Source: Megaustenia siamemsis (taxonomy: Eukaryota > Mollusca > Gastropoda > Stylommatophora > Ariophantidae). From it: 64,000 nucleotides of DNA. A program made the position numbers and the translations under genes. Below, one piece after another: positions 33,019 to 43,377 of this stretch. The stretch covers positions 40,011,608 through 40,075,607 of the forward strand of contig JAVIAB010000139.1 in assembly GCA_032433765.1 (NCBI GenBank), written 5' to 3'. How positions within the stretch are numbered: the stretch's first letter is position 1; every line of letters begins with the position of its first letter. The notes beneath the pieces are model-generated. The model saw only the letters and a list, made by a program, of their open reading frames with translations, had not been told where the DNA came from and searched no databases.

Positions 33019-33090
33019 GGCTCGTTGGTCTAGGGGTATGATTCTCGCTTAGGGTGCGAGAGGTCCCGGGTTCAAATCCCGGACGAGCCC
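33019..33090 (+). tRNA. tRNA-Pro (AGG)
   Basis: Complete 72-base cloverleaf: acceptor GGCTCGT/ACGAGCC plus C, A-box TGGTCTAGGGGTA, anticodon stem CTCGC/GCGAG with loop TTAGGGT (AGG at 33,051-33,053), T-arm CCGGG-TTCAAAT-CCCGG, B-box GGTTCAAATCC. A TTTT terminator follows four bases downstream. AGG, modified to IGG in eukaryotes, reads CCU/CCC/CCA. This is the best candidate for a functional gene in the window. Confidence 0.92.
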
Positions 33091-33100
33091 AATTCTTTTA

Positions 33101-33155
33101 CAAATATTTTTCTTTTAACATGTAGCAATGAATAAATGTTAGTGGCACTAGTGGA
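33101..33155. repeat. 55-bp dispersed duplicate (copy 1)
   Basis: AAATATTTTTCTTTTAACAT followed by GTAGCAATGAATAAATGTTA recurs at 35,736-35,790 with about two mismatches. It starts ten bases after the tRNA-Pro gene. Element type unknown. Confidence 0.8.
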
Positions 33156-33244
33156 TCAAGTTTTATTTCTGTTTGGCAAGCATTTTTATTTTTGCTATAA
33201 ATTCCATTTTTATGTAAGCCTGTGCACCTCTGTGCAACATAAAT

Positions 33245-33965
33245 TTGTTTCCCATTTATGAAACGCTGGGACTGGAAATAAATACAGATAAGACCAAAAT
33301 TATGAGAATTAATGAAGTTGGCAATAACCAAATAACTATAGGAGAAATACCTCTACTAGACGTACAATCTTACATATATCTGGATAGTAATATAGACAAT
33401 GAAGAAGGAGCAGAGAATGATACCAAAATAAGGATACAAAAAAGCAAGAGAAGCCTTCGTTGCACTAGGAAACCTATGGAAATCCAAAGAAACTGGAGTA
33501 AATACAAAAATAACAGTTTTACACCAGTGTTAAATCAGTTTTATATGATGTTGCTGTGAAACATAGAGAATAACAAAAATGACAATCACGAAGGCCTTCA
33601 TTAATAGTCGCTTGGCCAGGATATAAGGGTGGAAATAGCAGGACAAAACCACTAACGTAGATACGGTTATGGAAAAGTACCAATGGACAAAGCGATACAA
33701 TGAAAACAATGTCGCTGGATAGGACACACTCTCCAGAAGCCAACTGAGAGTAATACACGACTGACACTTTTTTTTGGAATCCCAAAGAGAAATCCCAGGA
33801 GAAGAGATATAAAAAAAAGGAAGCCTAAAATATTCTTGGAGAAGACAGATGGAAGCAGAGACGAAGATGATGGGAAAGACATGGAATGATCTTAAAGAAA
33901 TGGCTAGAAACAAAACGGCTTGGAAAGTGTGTATTGGAGACCTATGCTCCATAGGGAGTTGAAAG
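33245..33965 (+). mobile_element. RTE-like LINE fragment (post-RT to 3' end)
   Basis: Collinear with 42,630-43,330 of the intact RTE-like element. ETLGLEINTDKTKIMRIN, then EIPLLDVQSYIYL, the RRRW-like and GKRQGGRPR-like region, and the final DLCS-GS before the stop are all recognisable. Many indels. It is 5'-truncated just after the RT palm. Confidence 0.9.
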
Positions 33966-36529
33966 GTAGGAGAAGATTGGTTATGGTTATAGTTTTTGAA
34001 GGCTCCGGTATCACTGCAAACGAAATAAAATCCATAATTGCTCAACCGCCCGTGAGAGTGGAATCATCCGAATTACTCTCTCATCTTGCAAACAAAAAAA
34101 GGTAGATGTAGTCCCTATCATAGCAATCTGAGCACACGCCAAAAGACATAAGGCAAAACCGCACAGAAAGTGAACACAGCCATCTGTTCTCCGTCATACG
34201 ATATCATCATTCATCGTAAACAATCGGAAGATCGAAACACGATCAAAACGGATGAAACGCACAGCTCACAGTGTGCACAGGGCACTTAACTCAGTAGAAG
34301 AAGAATTTATAAGATTAAGACACTAATTTCTTATTTATATAATGGAGCGCTACCAGCTTCAAACTAATTTTGATGTTTAGTAACAGTCATCATCTGTTTA
34401 ATTTGAATGTCAGGTTTTCCTAAGCATCTCTATTTTTGCCACTGCATTGTATTGCATGATAACATTTTACATGGATCACTCAGAAGGTATGTGGTGATAC
34501 CAATACCCTGCTCAATGAGTTGATCATTTTTCCGATTATGTATTCTTCTCACTTGACTATAGGGTAACTTTAAAGATACCCTTAGGAATGTTAAAATATG
34601 ATGTGTGCTCTAAAATGTGTATTATTTCAGCTGTGGGTAAGACCACAACATTTACAAACTCATTATCAAGGTTACAATTAATTGAATTTGTACCGGCCTT
34701 GGCAGGTCAAGGTCGCTTGCTTGTAATCGAACATGTTTTATTACATCAATGTGATATTCATGTTATATGAAATCGTAACACTGAAATGTATAAACAACAT
34801 GGGCCGGTGCTTTAATATAGTTTACGTGCTTAAGAAAAAGCAGAGCTTTATAAATTTTACATCTTAAATAAATGTTACTTCAAAAAATGATCAAGTTATT
34901 TAGCACGATACTGAGATAAAACATATATCGATATGAAGGAATCGTTAGAAAAGGTCACGGACTGTTTGACACTGACCAGCCTCCTCTTGAAGATCGCTCT
35001 CGTCTGCACTGGGACTGCCAATTTGTAGCTCTATTTACTTGTCTTTTGTTTGTACGTGTCCCTTGTCAAATTCAGAAGTTTCCGAGGTAAGACTGCGTTG
35101 GAAAGTTGTTTACGTTGCACTAATAAAATGCACCATTTTTCGTACCATTATGATTAGATACACTGCACTGATAGTCATACTTTTGACTCTTAAAACTCGA
35201 CTCTCAGCAACACACACAATATATTCATTACTTGATTACTTACGTACGTGATCGTGATCTACAAGAGGCACAGTTAATGCTAACACTAGTAACAGTAGTA
35301 ATGTGTAGAGAATCTGGTCTAGGCAAAGTCTTGCCAATGACAAAATGCAAAGTATTCTTTTTATAAAACATAACTTTCGTTTATGTAATTCATTAATAAA
35401 CAATTTACAATTTGACATTTTATCATTTGTGCCATCACATAATAAGAGGCATAATGAATGTTATTGTTATAATCACAGACTGTAATCACAGGTTGTAATT
35501 ATTTCTCCCACCACCCTCCAGTGCTGTGTTTTGAGATTCTTGATCTGACTGTGATTAATGATACTCATGTACTCATTGCAGCTGTCAAGACCGAATCTCT
35601 CAGATCAGTCCAGCAATTATGTGTTTTGTTTTCGAAATCCCCCCTGCCCCCTCTCCCTTTTTTGTTTTCTCTTCTAGCATTACAGGACGTATTTTTTGTA
35701 AAACTAAATTATTTATAATTGGCAGAAAGCAACAAAATATTTTTCTTTTAACATGTAGCAATGAATAAATGTTAGTGTCACTAGTGTGTAAGTTTTGTCA
35801 TTTTATGATCATTTAGTTATTTCCACATACAATTGTGCTGCAAAAATAATGCACATGCTAAATTCAGGCCCTGGGAGTTGTTGGGACACTACTGGCAGAC
35901 TTCATCAAACTTCTCCATTGAATCTTCAGTCATTATTTTGGAATCAATTAGGCCCAGGCCTCACAATTCTTTATATTATCTTCCCATCGCTTTATTTGTC
36001 TACTTCTCCATGTTCCTTTCCCAGTTCCTCACAGAATGGTCTTGTTGGTGTTGGAAGTATATCTAGAAGAAAATTATGAGATTGAGTATCTGTTTGTTTT
36101 GTTGTACTTCGACCTGCATAAAGGCCTGTATGATCCCCATAAATCATATCTTTTTGAATCGTAGTTTAAATCTGTAATGTATGATTTTCAACACTACTAG
36201 TGTGCTTGGGTTGCTGATAAGACTGATGACTCTTTGTAGTTGTGACATTGGTTTAGATTTTCTTTCTTTGGAATAGTAATATTTAAGGCCTGGGTCCATG
36301 ATGATGGCCACTCAGATGTTTGCCAGATCTTGTTGCAGTTAACAGTGAGTGCTTTCAGGAAACTCAGTAACTTAAACATATATATTACCTCACCATCAGT
36401 GACATAGCAACAGATAGAATGAAGTAAAAGTGAACAGATTTAGTCCACCCAGGTGCCGGTAAAAAAAATGTAACCACACAGAAGGGGAGGGTTTGATTGA
36501 TTAATGTAATGGTTGGGGTCCGAGCCCTA
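33966..36529. other. unassigned sequence, about 2.5 kb
   Basis: No recognised element or gene. It holds the second 55-bp duplicate at 35,736-35,790. Open frames here are at most about 95 codons, with no domain and no consistent coding bias that I can judge. This is the longest stretch that could be ordinary unique host DNA. Confidence 0.5.
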
Positions 36530-36700
36530 CCAGTACCTGGCTTGAAAGCTGGTCAACAACTCATAGCGGATTGGTTAGCAAAAATTGATGGAGATCTTGC
36601 TCTACCTCCTTGTGGTAGACTTGGTAACAGATTAACCGGCTTGGCTAAGTGAACAGGGATTGAAGAGATGAAGCAACCAAGGTACATAAAAACATATCAT
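36530..36700 (+). repeat. S3 repeat, strongly decayed
   Basis: Retains GCTCTACCTCC-TGTGGT, GGTAACAGATTAACC and ACAGGGATTGAAGAG in the order of the S3 copies. About 110 bases are alignable. Confidence 0.55.
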
Positions 36701-36716
36701 ATCTGTATCTGCTTAA

Positions 36717-36986
36717 ATGTCCTTTCTAAGTGTAGATGATAGAAATGAGGAGTTATCAGGTGTGCACAGAAGATGTCAAGGGTTGATACAACCAGTAGCT
36801 TTTAGACCGAAGAAAGGTGATGAAACAGTTGCAATGACTTTCTTAGTTCATGTAGTTTTGCTGGAGAAGTTAGAGTTTGTTGAACTTAGAGGGAGTACAG
36901 TACAAAGTGTTTCATATAACCAGACCCCACCATATATGAGCAGGGAGCAAAAATATTGTATTGTAAATATTGTATTTAGAATGTAG
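36717..36986 (+). CDS. short open frame, unknown (doubtful)
   Basis: 89 codons from ATG to TAG with a mixed, non-repetitive composition (VDDRNEELSGVHRRCQGL, then FLVHVVLLEKLEFVELRG). No domain recognised and no promoter or splice evidence. It begins right after a decayed S3 repeat, so it may be part of an unrecognised repeat. Chance is a plausible explanation. Confidence 0.15.
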   Translation: MSFLSVDDRNEELSGVHRRCQGLIQPVAFRPKKGDETVAMTFLVHVVLLEKLEFVELRGSTVQSVSYNQTPPYMSREQKYCIVNIVFRM

Positions 36987-37584
36987 ACATTCTAACACTA
37001 TTCTCTAGATGTCTCTCTAGAATTAATCTAGGTCTCTAGAAGTAATCTAGGCTTTACTTTGGGCTAAGGTTAAGAAGTTTAGTATTCTAGTTTAAGTAAT
37101 AATCATCATCTAGTTTGCTTAGTTTCACATAGAGTATGAACTGAAACTGCTGTTCTATATATTTATTTTTAAATATTTCACTTTTTTATGGACATGGATT
37201 ATAAATATTTTCCTAAAACTTCTCTTCTTTTCTTTTCGTTTTCAAATTTTCTGCACTGATTTGTACCTTATGGTCTAAGCAAATACTTATCACAGAATGT
37301 TGTCTCTAGTAGTGGAACACAAAAATAATTTTCCCAAAAAAGCCGCTTCATTATTAATTTGTTAAAGCTTTCATCCTACATCCTTCCTGTTTCATCTGAC
37401 ATTATTCAGGGCTTGCAGTGTACCTTTTCATAGGTCTTTTATATTGTAATCTAGCGTAGTATTTTATAGTACTACATGTACTTACAGATGCAAAGGCAAA
37501 GTAATTTTTAGTTTACATAATATTTTATAATTGCTTTTGTTTTTGATAGATAAATATTATGGAAATAGCACTAATAATTGCAGA
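36987..37584. other. unassigned sequence
   Basis: AT-rich, with TCTAG-rich stretches at 36,990-37,060 (several TCTCTAGA motifs). No gene. Confidence 0.45.
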
Positions 37585-37695
37585 TATTGCCTGTGTGTTG
37601 TCAGTGCTCGAATATGGAACAAAGAATTGTGGCACTGTACATCTTCCAGGCCTGTCATAAGAAATGGCTTTAGAGAGTTAAGCAGCCAATACCGT
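37585..37695 (+). repeat. S5 repeat, left part
   Basis: Resembles 4105-4200: CCTGTGTGTTGTCAGTG, GTGGCACTGTACATCTTCCA and GGCCTGTCATAAGA. The right part with the GATA tail is absent. Confidence 0.5.
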
Positions 37696-37769
37696 AAATA
37701 AAAATAATCTAAGCTGAAAAAAATTCACAAATCTGGTAAAGTTAAAAACAGAAAAAATGTAAGTTTGCC

Positions 37770-37895
37770 ATCCAGGATAGATAAAGACATAGAACAATCT
37801 TAAGAAAATGACACTAAACTTGGTGGCTTGGAATGTGTTTGTGGGAGATCTATGCTCCACAGGGAGTTAAATGGAGAAGAGGAAGAATTACAGAT
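37770..37895 (+). mobile_element. RTE-like LINE 3' terminus
   Basis: The last 120 bases of the RTE-like family: CATAGAACAATCTTAAGAAA, TGGCTTGGAATGTGTTTGTG and GAGATCTATGCTCCACAGGG, ending AGTTAAATGGAGAAGAGGAAG. It encodes the DLCSTGS C-terminus. Confidence 0.8.
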
Positions 37896-37929
37896 GTGAA
37901 TTGTTATTCCCAGTTACAGCTGTCATTGA

Positions 37930-38583
37930 ATCTTCTTCTTCAACGATCAGCTATTGTTATGCATTTAGACCAGCTTGGGTCATGAACAAGACAGTGCGTT
38001 TGAGGTCTTCACTGGTTCTCCATAACTTGTTATGCAGGGTTGTTTCTAGGGGCCAGATTTGTGTTCTTAGGGTGTTGAGAGTTTCATAGGATATGCTCTG
38101 GAGTTTTTCTGGATGCTCTGTCATCACATGTTGCAAAGTCACTGAGTTCTTGTATAGGTGTGCTCTGAGGCCACAGTGACCTGTTTGAGTATGAATATCT
38201 TGGTCTGCTCCTGTCTGCTGAAGACAAATAATAATAAATGAATATTATTATAGACTTCAGACCATATATTGTTCTTTGTGTTTTTCCTGTTGATTAATTG
38301 TGATTTTTTGAGTGTTGTAAACATACATCTTCTTCTGAGATGATTCTACTGTCTGCCGAGTTTGTTTAATCTGTCATGTTCTGGCTCATATCTTCTATAT
38401 ACCTGTCACCATTTTGTTTTCCTGGCTTGTTTCATGATTGTTTTTTATTTGTTTGAGGCTCTGTTGTTGGTTGAACAGTTGAAGGCTGTCACCTGCTTTG
38501 GCGAGTTCATCTGCTTTCTCATTTTGTCTGTTTTGACTGCGGTTCCTAAACAGAACATTGACATCATAATGTTTAATGGCGTG
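37930..38583 (-). pseudogene. RNase H LINE C-terminal region (split by an S1 SINE)
   Basis: The minus strand encodes NEKADELAKAGDSLQLFNQQ near 38,500 (the last RNase H motif, with its aspartate) and, further on, QTGHCGLRAHLYKNSVT near 38,170. Then come LQHVMTEHPEK, LRTQIWPLETTLHNKLWRTS and EDLKRTVLFMTQAGLNA at the end. This is the zinc-binding and terminal part of a LINE polyprotein, with frameshifts. The S1 SINE at 38,596-38,872 interrupts its right side. Confidence 0.8.
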
Positions 38584-38595
38584 TATCATTGAAGA

Positions 38596-38872
38596 GGAGC
38601 CTCAGTGGCTGAGTGGTTAGTGTGCTCACTTCCTGACCAGAGGGGTCTGGGTTCGATCCCCAGCAGTGGCAGATTTTTTTTCGGACTGACATGGCTCCGG
38701 GGTTCACCCAGCTTGTAAAAATGGGTACCAGAGATTTTTCTGGGAAGTAAAGGTGGCCTGGCGTGATACCGACCACATCACCCAAAATGTGCAGTGGTCA
38801 TAGAAAAATATGGTCACTAACACCATATTCCCCATACGACTAGCAAGGCGTGGAGGGAACCTTTACTTTACT
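38596..38872 (+). repeat. S1 SINE with an alternative tRNA-like head
   Basis: TATCATTGAAGA at 38,584-38,595 and 38,873-38,884 is a perfect 12-bp TSD. The body matches other S1 copies (AAATGGGTACC, GGGAAGTAAAG, GATACCGACCACATCACCC, CTAACACCATATTCCCCATA) and ends in CTTTACTTTACT. The head differs: GTGGCTGAGTGGTTAGTGTG and GGGTTCGATCCCCAG, with a different anticodon arm from the head at 51,222. An S1 body with another head suggests head exchange. Confidence 0.9.
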
Positions 38873-38884
38873 TATCATTGAAGA

Positions 38885-39123
38885 TCAGTTCTTTCACAGC
38901 CGTTTACCCATGTACATTTCACAACTTTTTATTTTTATGCATGATCATGGTTTTCTAAACCACTTTGTTCCTTGATCCTTACTAGATCTGTCAACTTTGC
39001 AAATTAAATTTTTTTTTTTTTTTTCAAACCTGGACCTTATGAATGTAAATAATGATTCCAATGGCAAATTGGATTTTGCAAATATGAGTATTTCTTATAT
39101 AAATTGTAGTTGGTATTTTTATT
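38885..39123. other. unassigned, possibly RNase H LINE remainder
   Basis: The first 50 bases may continue the interrupted LINE on the minus strand. The rest includes a T run at 39,008-39,024. No gene. Confidence 0.35.
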
Positions 39124-39372
39124 TATGATTTCTCTCTGCGGTAATTGCCCCTGGTCTCAGCTGCGAGGCCCTGCTCGAAATGTCAATTACTCATGGACGG
39201 AAAAAATATGAGTACCTCAGAAGATGGAGTTTTCTACCTTCGTGGCGAGGGACCCCTGTGAACACGGCTGCCAGGGAAAAATGGATTAACACACAAAATT
39301 CAGTTCCTAGTCTCAAGGGACCCCGCCAGAGATAAAAAGCTGGCGAGCGCAAAAAAATATAAAAAATAAATG
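39124..39372 (+). repeat. S2 SINE body, head missing
   Basis: Matches the body of the SINE at 54,330: CTCTCTGCGGTAATTGCCCC, ATTACTCATGGACGG, GAGGGACCCCTGTGAACACG, CCAGGGAAAAATGGATTAAC, ACAAAATTCAGTTCC and GCTGGCGAGCGCAAAAAAA. The tRNA-like head is absent. Confidence 0.88.
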
Positions 39373-40254
39373 AATAAATAAATTGTGAACAACTTTAAGT
39401 GTGCAATAGACATTACATTTTACAGTACTATACATCACACATTACAATGTCATGGTGATTGGCTCTACTCTATATTCTGGTAAGGTCAACGCGGTCTTGG
39501 GCTAGAATATCCCTGTGCTCTTTGAGACTACGGGATTGTTTTTTTCCTAAAATTTTGAGTGTGCCAATTATTGAACGGGTGAGTGAATTGATTGTAAAAC
39601 CTTTAATTGCCTGTCCATGTATAGCCTTTTGTGCTGTTTACAAACGCTAATTAAGCTAAATCCTACAATAAATCACTTTATTAATAAAAAAAAAATATTG
39701 TATTAAGTTCCTGGAAAACATGACTGCAACTAAAATTTCACCGCAATCCGCAAAATAGTTTCCGAGTAAATTTATTTATCGAGTTTAGGCAACAATTTCT
39801 GAACGGACTACAGATGAAGTGCGAGCTGTGTAGTTGCTCTACTGTCTACAAGATGTAGATTGTGTCGACCACTGTCTGTTTTGTTGGTTTGTCACAGTTT
39901 GTGCTGAAGAAGACGCTTATCAATCTTAAACGTCAAGATTATTATTATTATGTGCTGTGTGAGACGAATGTTTATATGGCTCTTTCTCAAGCTAAAAGCT
40001 TAAACAGATTTATTAAAAAAAAGTTCTCATGTGATATGTTGTTTGTTAAATGACTTTGTGGTCCGGCAGAAATACACAGCCTGCTGGCCCCTTTCAGTAT
40101 TATTCTTGTTAAAATTAGAGACGATTTTAAACTAATCGCTTAGCTCCGACCTATTGATGTGATGCACATAACTTAGAGACAACTAAGAATATGCAGCACC
40201 AAAGTCAACAATAAAAATAAAACGAATTAAATATTTATTACTAATGGAAATTTT
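39373..40254. other. unassigned sequence
   Basis: No recognised gene or repeat. It contains the left TSD (AATGGAAATTTT at 40,243-40,254) of the RTE-like element. Confidence 0.5.
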
Positions 40255-40268
40255 TCAACTTCACCAAC

Positions 40269-41102
40269 ATGAACAAGTCAAAGAAAGATAAAGTTAATCC
40301 GTCAACCAGGAAAGAGAAGGGCTCTCTGTCTAAGAGATGTATGACGCAATCCGGAGAAAGCCATAAGGAGTCCGGGTTGCCGACTCACCCTTTGTCTACC
40401 AGGAAATCCTCCAGAATTGGCACCTGGAATGTTGGTACCCTTAACGAACAGGGAAAAGCGGCACAAGTGGCAGCAGAAATGACTAACTACAAGATAGATA
40501 TTCTGGGAATGTGTGAAACAAGATGGCTGGGAGCGGAGAGAATAAAATTGAATACAGGGGAGATGATTTTATCATCAGGACACCAGGAACCAGGAGCACA
40601 ACATAGCGAAGGGGTAGCTATAATGCTATCAAAGAATGCACAGAAGACACTAATAGAATGGGAGGCAGTGGGACCAAGACTGGTGAGAGCAACATTTAGA
40701 ACAACCAAAAACAAAATAAAATTACACATTATACAATGCTATGCACCAACCAACGATAAGGATGACTCAGTTAAAGATGATTTTTATAAACAGCTACAAT
40801 GTCAGATGGATGCAAGACGAGCCAAGGATATTATAATCTTGATGGGAGACCTAAATGCTAAGGTAGGATCAGACAACAGAGGCTTTGAAGAGATTATGGG
40901 AAAACATGGACTTGGAGATATAAACGAGAATGGAGAGATATTTGTGAATTTCTGCGCCCTTAATCAAATGAGCCTAGGAGGAACAATGTTCCAACATAAA
41001 AGAATACACAAAGCTACATGGGTGTCACCAGATCATAGAACGGAAAATCATATTGATCACATATGTATTATAATAAGTTTAAGTCATCCTTACAGGATGT
41101 AA
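40269..41102 (+). CDS. RTE-like ORF, endonuclease part (APE type)
   Basis: Encodes an apurinic-type endonuclease that nicks target DNA before reverse transcription. After a basic leader of about 55 residues come IGTWNVGTLNEQGK, ILGMCETRW with the catalytic glutamate near residue 90, EGVAIMLS, IQCYAPTND, IILMGDLNAKVG with the D-x-N pair, ATWVSPDHRTENHIDHI, then a stop caused by a frameshift. The final SDHH catalytic motif lies in the next frame, at about 41,130. The nuclease is homologous to the part of RTE LINEs captured in animal craniofacial development protein 2 annotations. The first ATG is 14 bases from the TSD, so the start is credible. Confidence 0.9.
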   Translation: MNKSKKDKVNPSTRKEKGSLSKRCMTQSGESHKESGLPTHPLSTRKSSRIGTWNVGTLNEQGKAAQVAAEMTNYKIDILGMCETRWLGAERIKLNTGEMILSSGHQEPGAQHSEGVAIMLSKNAQKTLIEWEAVGPRLVRATFRTTKNKIKLHIIQCYAPTNDKDDSVKDDFYKQLQCQMDARRAKDIIILMGDLNAKVGSDNRGFEEIMGKHGLGDINENGEIFVNFCALNQMSLGGTMFQHKRIHKATWVSPDHRTENHIDHICIIISLSHPYRM

Positions 41103-43327
41103 AAGTATATAGAGGGGCAGATGTAGCTTCTGATCATCATCTTCTGTTAGCCAAACTTACAATTAAATTAAAAAGGTATACTACAATGAATAAGGGTAGA
41201 AAGTATTTCAATGTAGGGTTTCTTAAAGAACAAGGAATTAAAGATAAATTCGCAGTCACAATATCAAACAAATACCAAGTCCTCCAACAACTAGGAAATA
41301 CAATAAATATAGAAGATCATTGGAAACAGGTAAAAAATATATGGAAAGAGACATGCGAAGAAACACTGGGGAAAAGAGAACGCCAGGATAAGGCATGGAT
41401 GACAGCAGAGACCCTGGATAAAATTAAAGAAAGAAAGAACAAGAAAGCAGACATAAATAAAAGCAAAACAAGAAGTAATAAAGCCAAGACACAAGAAGCT
41501 TACACAGAGGTGAACAAAGAAGTGAGAAGATGCATTAAAAGGGATAAGAGGAAATATATAGATGAACTAGCTAAAGAGGCAGAAGAAGCAGCAAATAAAG
41601 GGAATATGAAAGAACTGTACAACAGCACAAAGAAATTAAGTGGAAAATACAAACAGATCAACGCCTTTATCAAAGATAAGAAAGGAAATCTGCTTAGTAA
41701 TATAAGGGAACAAATGGAGAGATGGAAAGAGCACTTTGAAGAACTTTTGAACAGACCCGGCTCAAATAATCCTCCAGATATACTACCAGCAGAAGAAGAG
41801 TTACACGTTAACTGCGGAAAACCAAGCAAAGAAGAAATAATGAAAGCCATCAAACTATTAAAAGATGGTAAAGCCACAGGACCAGATGAAATTCCTTCGG
41901 AAGCCATCAAAGCAGATATTAACACCTCTACCAAGATGTTACATGATCTATTGGATAAAATTTGGGAGAGGGAAGAAATACATAAAGACTGGAATGAAGG
42001 TTATATGATCAAACTACCAAAGAAAGGAAGTTTACAGGAGTGCACAAATTATAGGGGAATTATGTTACTATCAGTGCCAGGAAAAATATTAGGCAGAATC
42101 ATTCTGGAGAGACTAAAGGAGGCTATAGAGAAACACTTGAGAGATGAACAAGCAGGTTTTAGGAAGAACAGATCATGTGCTGATCAAATAACTACTCTAC
42201 GTATAATAGTTGAACAAAGTTTAGAACTAAAATCCCCACTTTATATTGGATTCATAGATTACGAAAAGGCATTTGATAGTTTAGACAGAAGAATGCTTTG
42301 GAAGTTGCTGAGTCATTACGGAATCCCCATAAAGTTTATTAACCTGATAAAAACAATGTATGAAGGAACAAAATGTAGTGTGGTGCATGAAGGACAGCTT
42401 ACAGAAGCATTTGAAATAAGAACAGGAGTAAGGCAAGGATGCCTTCTGTCTCCATTTCTCTTTCTACTGGCCAGTGATTGGATTATGAAAATAACTCAAA
42501 ACAACAGAAATGGGATCCAGTGGTCACTGACCAAACAACTTGATGATTTAGACTTTGCTGATGACATAGCTCTCCTATTACACAGCCATCAACAGATGCA
42601 GGATAAAATGAGCATACTTGATGAGAGATCACAACAGCTAGGACTAAAGATTAATAGAGATAAGACCAACATTATGAGAATTAATGCAGTTGGCAATAAC
42701 CAAATAAAACTAGGAGAAATACCTCTACTAGACGTACAATCTTACATATATCTGGGCAGTAATATAGTTAAAGAGGGAGGAACAGAAAATGATATAAAAA
42801 TAAGGATATCAAAAGCAAGAGGAGCTTTCATTGCACTGGGAAACACATGGAAATCTAAAGAAATTAGGCTAAATACAAAAATAAAAATTGTCAACTCAAA
42901 TGTTAAGTCGGTCCTATTATATGGCTGTGAAACATGGAGAATAACAAAATTGACAATCACGAAGGTACAGACTTTCATTAATGGATGCTTGCGCAGAATA
43001 AAGGGATGGAAATGGCAGGACAAAGTCACTAACGTGGAATTATGGAAATTTACCGGTCAAATACCAGTGAATAAAGAGATACAGCGAAGACGATGGCGAT
43101 GGATAGGACACACACTACGGAAGCCAACTGAGAGTATTACACAACAGGCCCTTTTTTGGAATCCCCAGGGGAAAAGACAAGGAGGAAGACCAAGGAATTC
43201 TTGGAGAAGACAGATCGAAGCAGAGATGAAGATGATGGGGAAGACATGGAATGATCTTAAAAGAATTGCAAAAAACAGAACGACTTGGAAAGTGTTTGTT
43301 GAAGACCTATGCTCCACTGGGAGCTAA
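41063..43327 (+). CDS. RTE-like ORF, end of endonuclease plus reverse transcriptase
   Basis: Codons 1-23 hold the end of the endonuclease, including SDHHLLLAKL. A lysine-rich linker (about residues 100-230) follows. The RT has DGKATGPDEIP near 270, LPKKGSLQECTNYRGI, EQAGFRKNRSCADQI, FIDYEKAFDSLDRRML at about 397 (first catalytic aspartate), GVRQGCLLSPFLFLLASDWI at about 455 and LDFADDIALL with catalytic FADD at about 498-501. The C-terminus has VQSYIYLGSNI, LLYGCETWRI, RRRWRWIGHTLRKP and GKRQGGRPRNSWRR, ending DLCSTGS. The assigned ATG is inside the ancestral frame, so this is not a natural start. A net +2 or -1 shift near 41,070-41,085 separates it from the upstream frame. Otherwise all 754 codons are open. 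Confidence 0.93.
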   Translation: MYYNKFKSSLQDVKVYRGADVASDHHLLLAKLTIKLKRYTTMNKGRKYFNVGFLKEQGIKDKFAVTISNKYQVLQQLGNTINIEDHWKQVKNIWKETCEETLGKRERQDKAWMTAETLDKIKERKNKKADINKSKTRSNKAKTQEAYTEVNKEVRRCIKRDKRKYIDELAKEAEEAANKGNMKELYNSTKKLSGKYKQINAFIKDKKGNLLSNIREQMERWKEHFEELLNRPGSNNPPDILPAEEELHVNCGKPSKEEIMKAIKLLKDGKATGPDEIPSEAIKADINTSTKMLHDLLDKIWEREEIHKDWNEGYMIKLPKKGSLQECTNYRGIMLLSVPGKILGRIILERLKEAIEKHLRDEQAGFRKNRSCADQITTLRIIVEQSLELKSPLYIGFIDYEKAFDSLDRRMLWKLLSHYGIPIKFINLIKTMYEGTKCSVVHEGQLTEAFEIRTGVRQGCLLSPFLFLLASDWIMKITQNNRNGIQWSLTKQLDDLDFADDIALLLHSHQQMQDKMSILDERSQQLGLKINRDKTNIMRINAVGNNQIKLGEIPLLDVQSYIYLGSNIVKEGGTENDIKIRISKARGAFIALGNTWKSKEIRLNTKIKIVNSNVKSVLLYGCETWRITKLTITKVQTFINGCLRRIKGWKWQDKVTNVELWKFTGQIPVNKEIQRRRWRWIGHTLRKPTESITQQALFWNPQGKRQGGRPRNSWRRQIEAEMKMMGKTWNDLKRIAKNRTTWKVFVEDLCSTGS

Positions 43328-43377
43328 AAGGTAGAAGAAGAAGAATGGAAATTTTCGAGTCGAGAAACAAATAACGG

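Larger units (their letters stand above)
40255..43343 (+). mobile_element. RTE-like LINE, apparently full length, 12-bp TSD
   Basis: AATGGAAATTTT flanks the element at 40,243-40,254 and 43,344-43,355. At 3,089 bp, with a 5' UTR of about 14 bases, an endonuclease, an RT and a GAAGAAGA 3' tail, it has the size and order usual for RTE-clade elements (about 3.2 kb). Only one disruption is visible, the frameshift near 41,070. This makes it the youngest-looking LINE in the window. Diverged 3' pieces of the family lie at 33,245, 37,770 and 58,852. Confidence 0.92.

Noticed and set aside
33530..34045. A 171-codon minus-strand frame
   Set aside because: Antisense to the RTE-like LINE fragment; no domain.
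34588..34770. A 60-codon plus-strand frame as a small gene
   Set aside because: Length near chance, no domain and no supporting signals.
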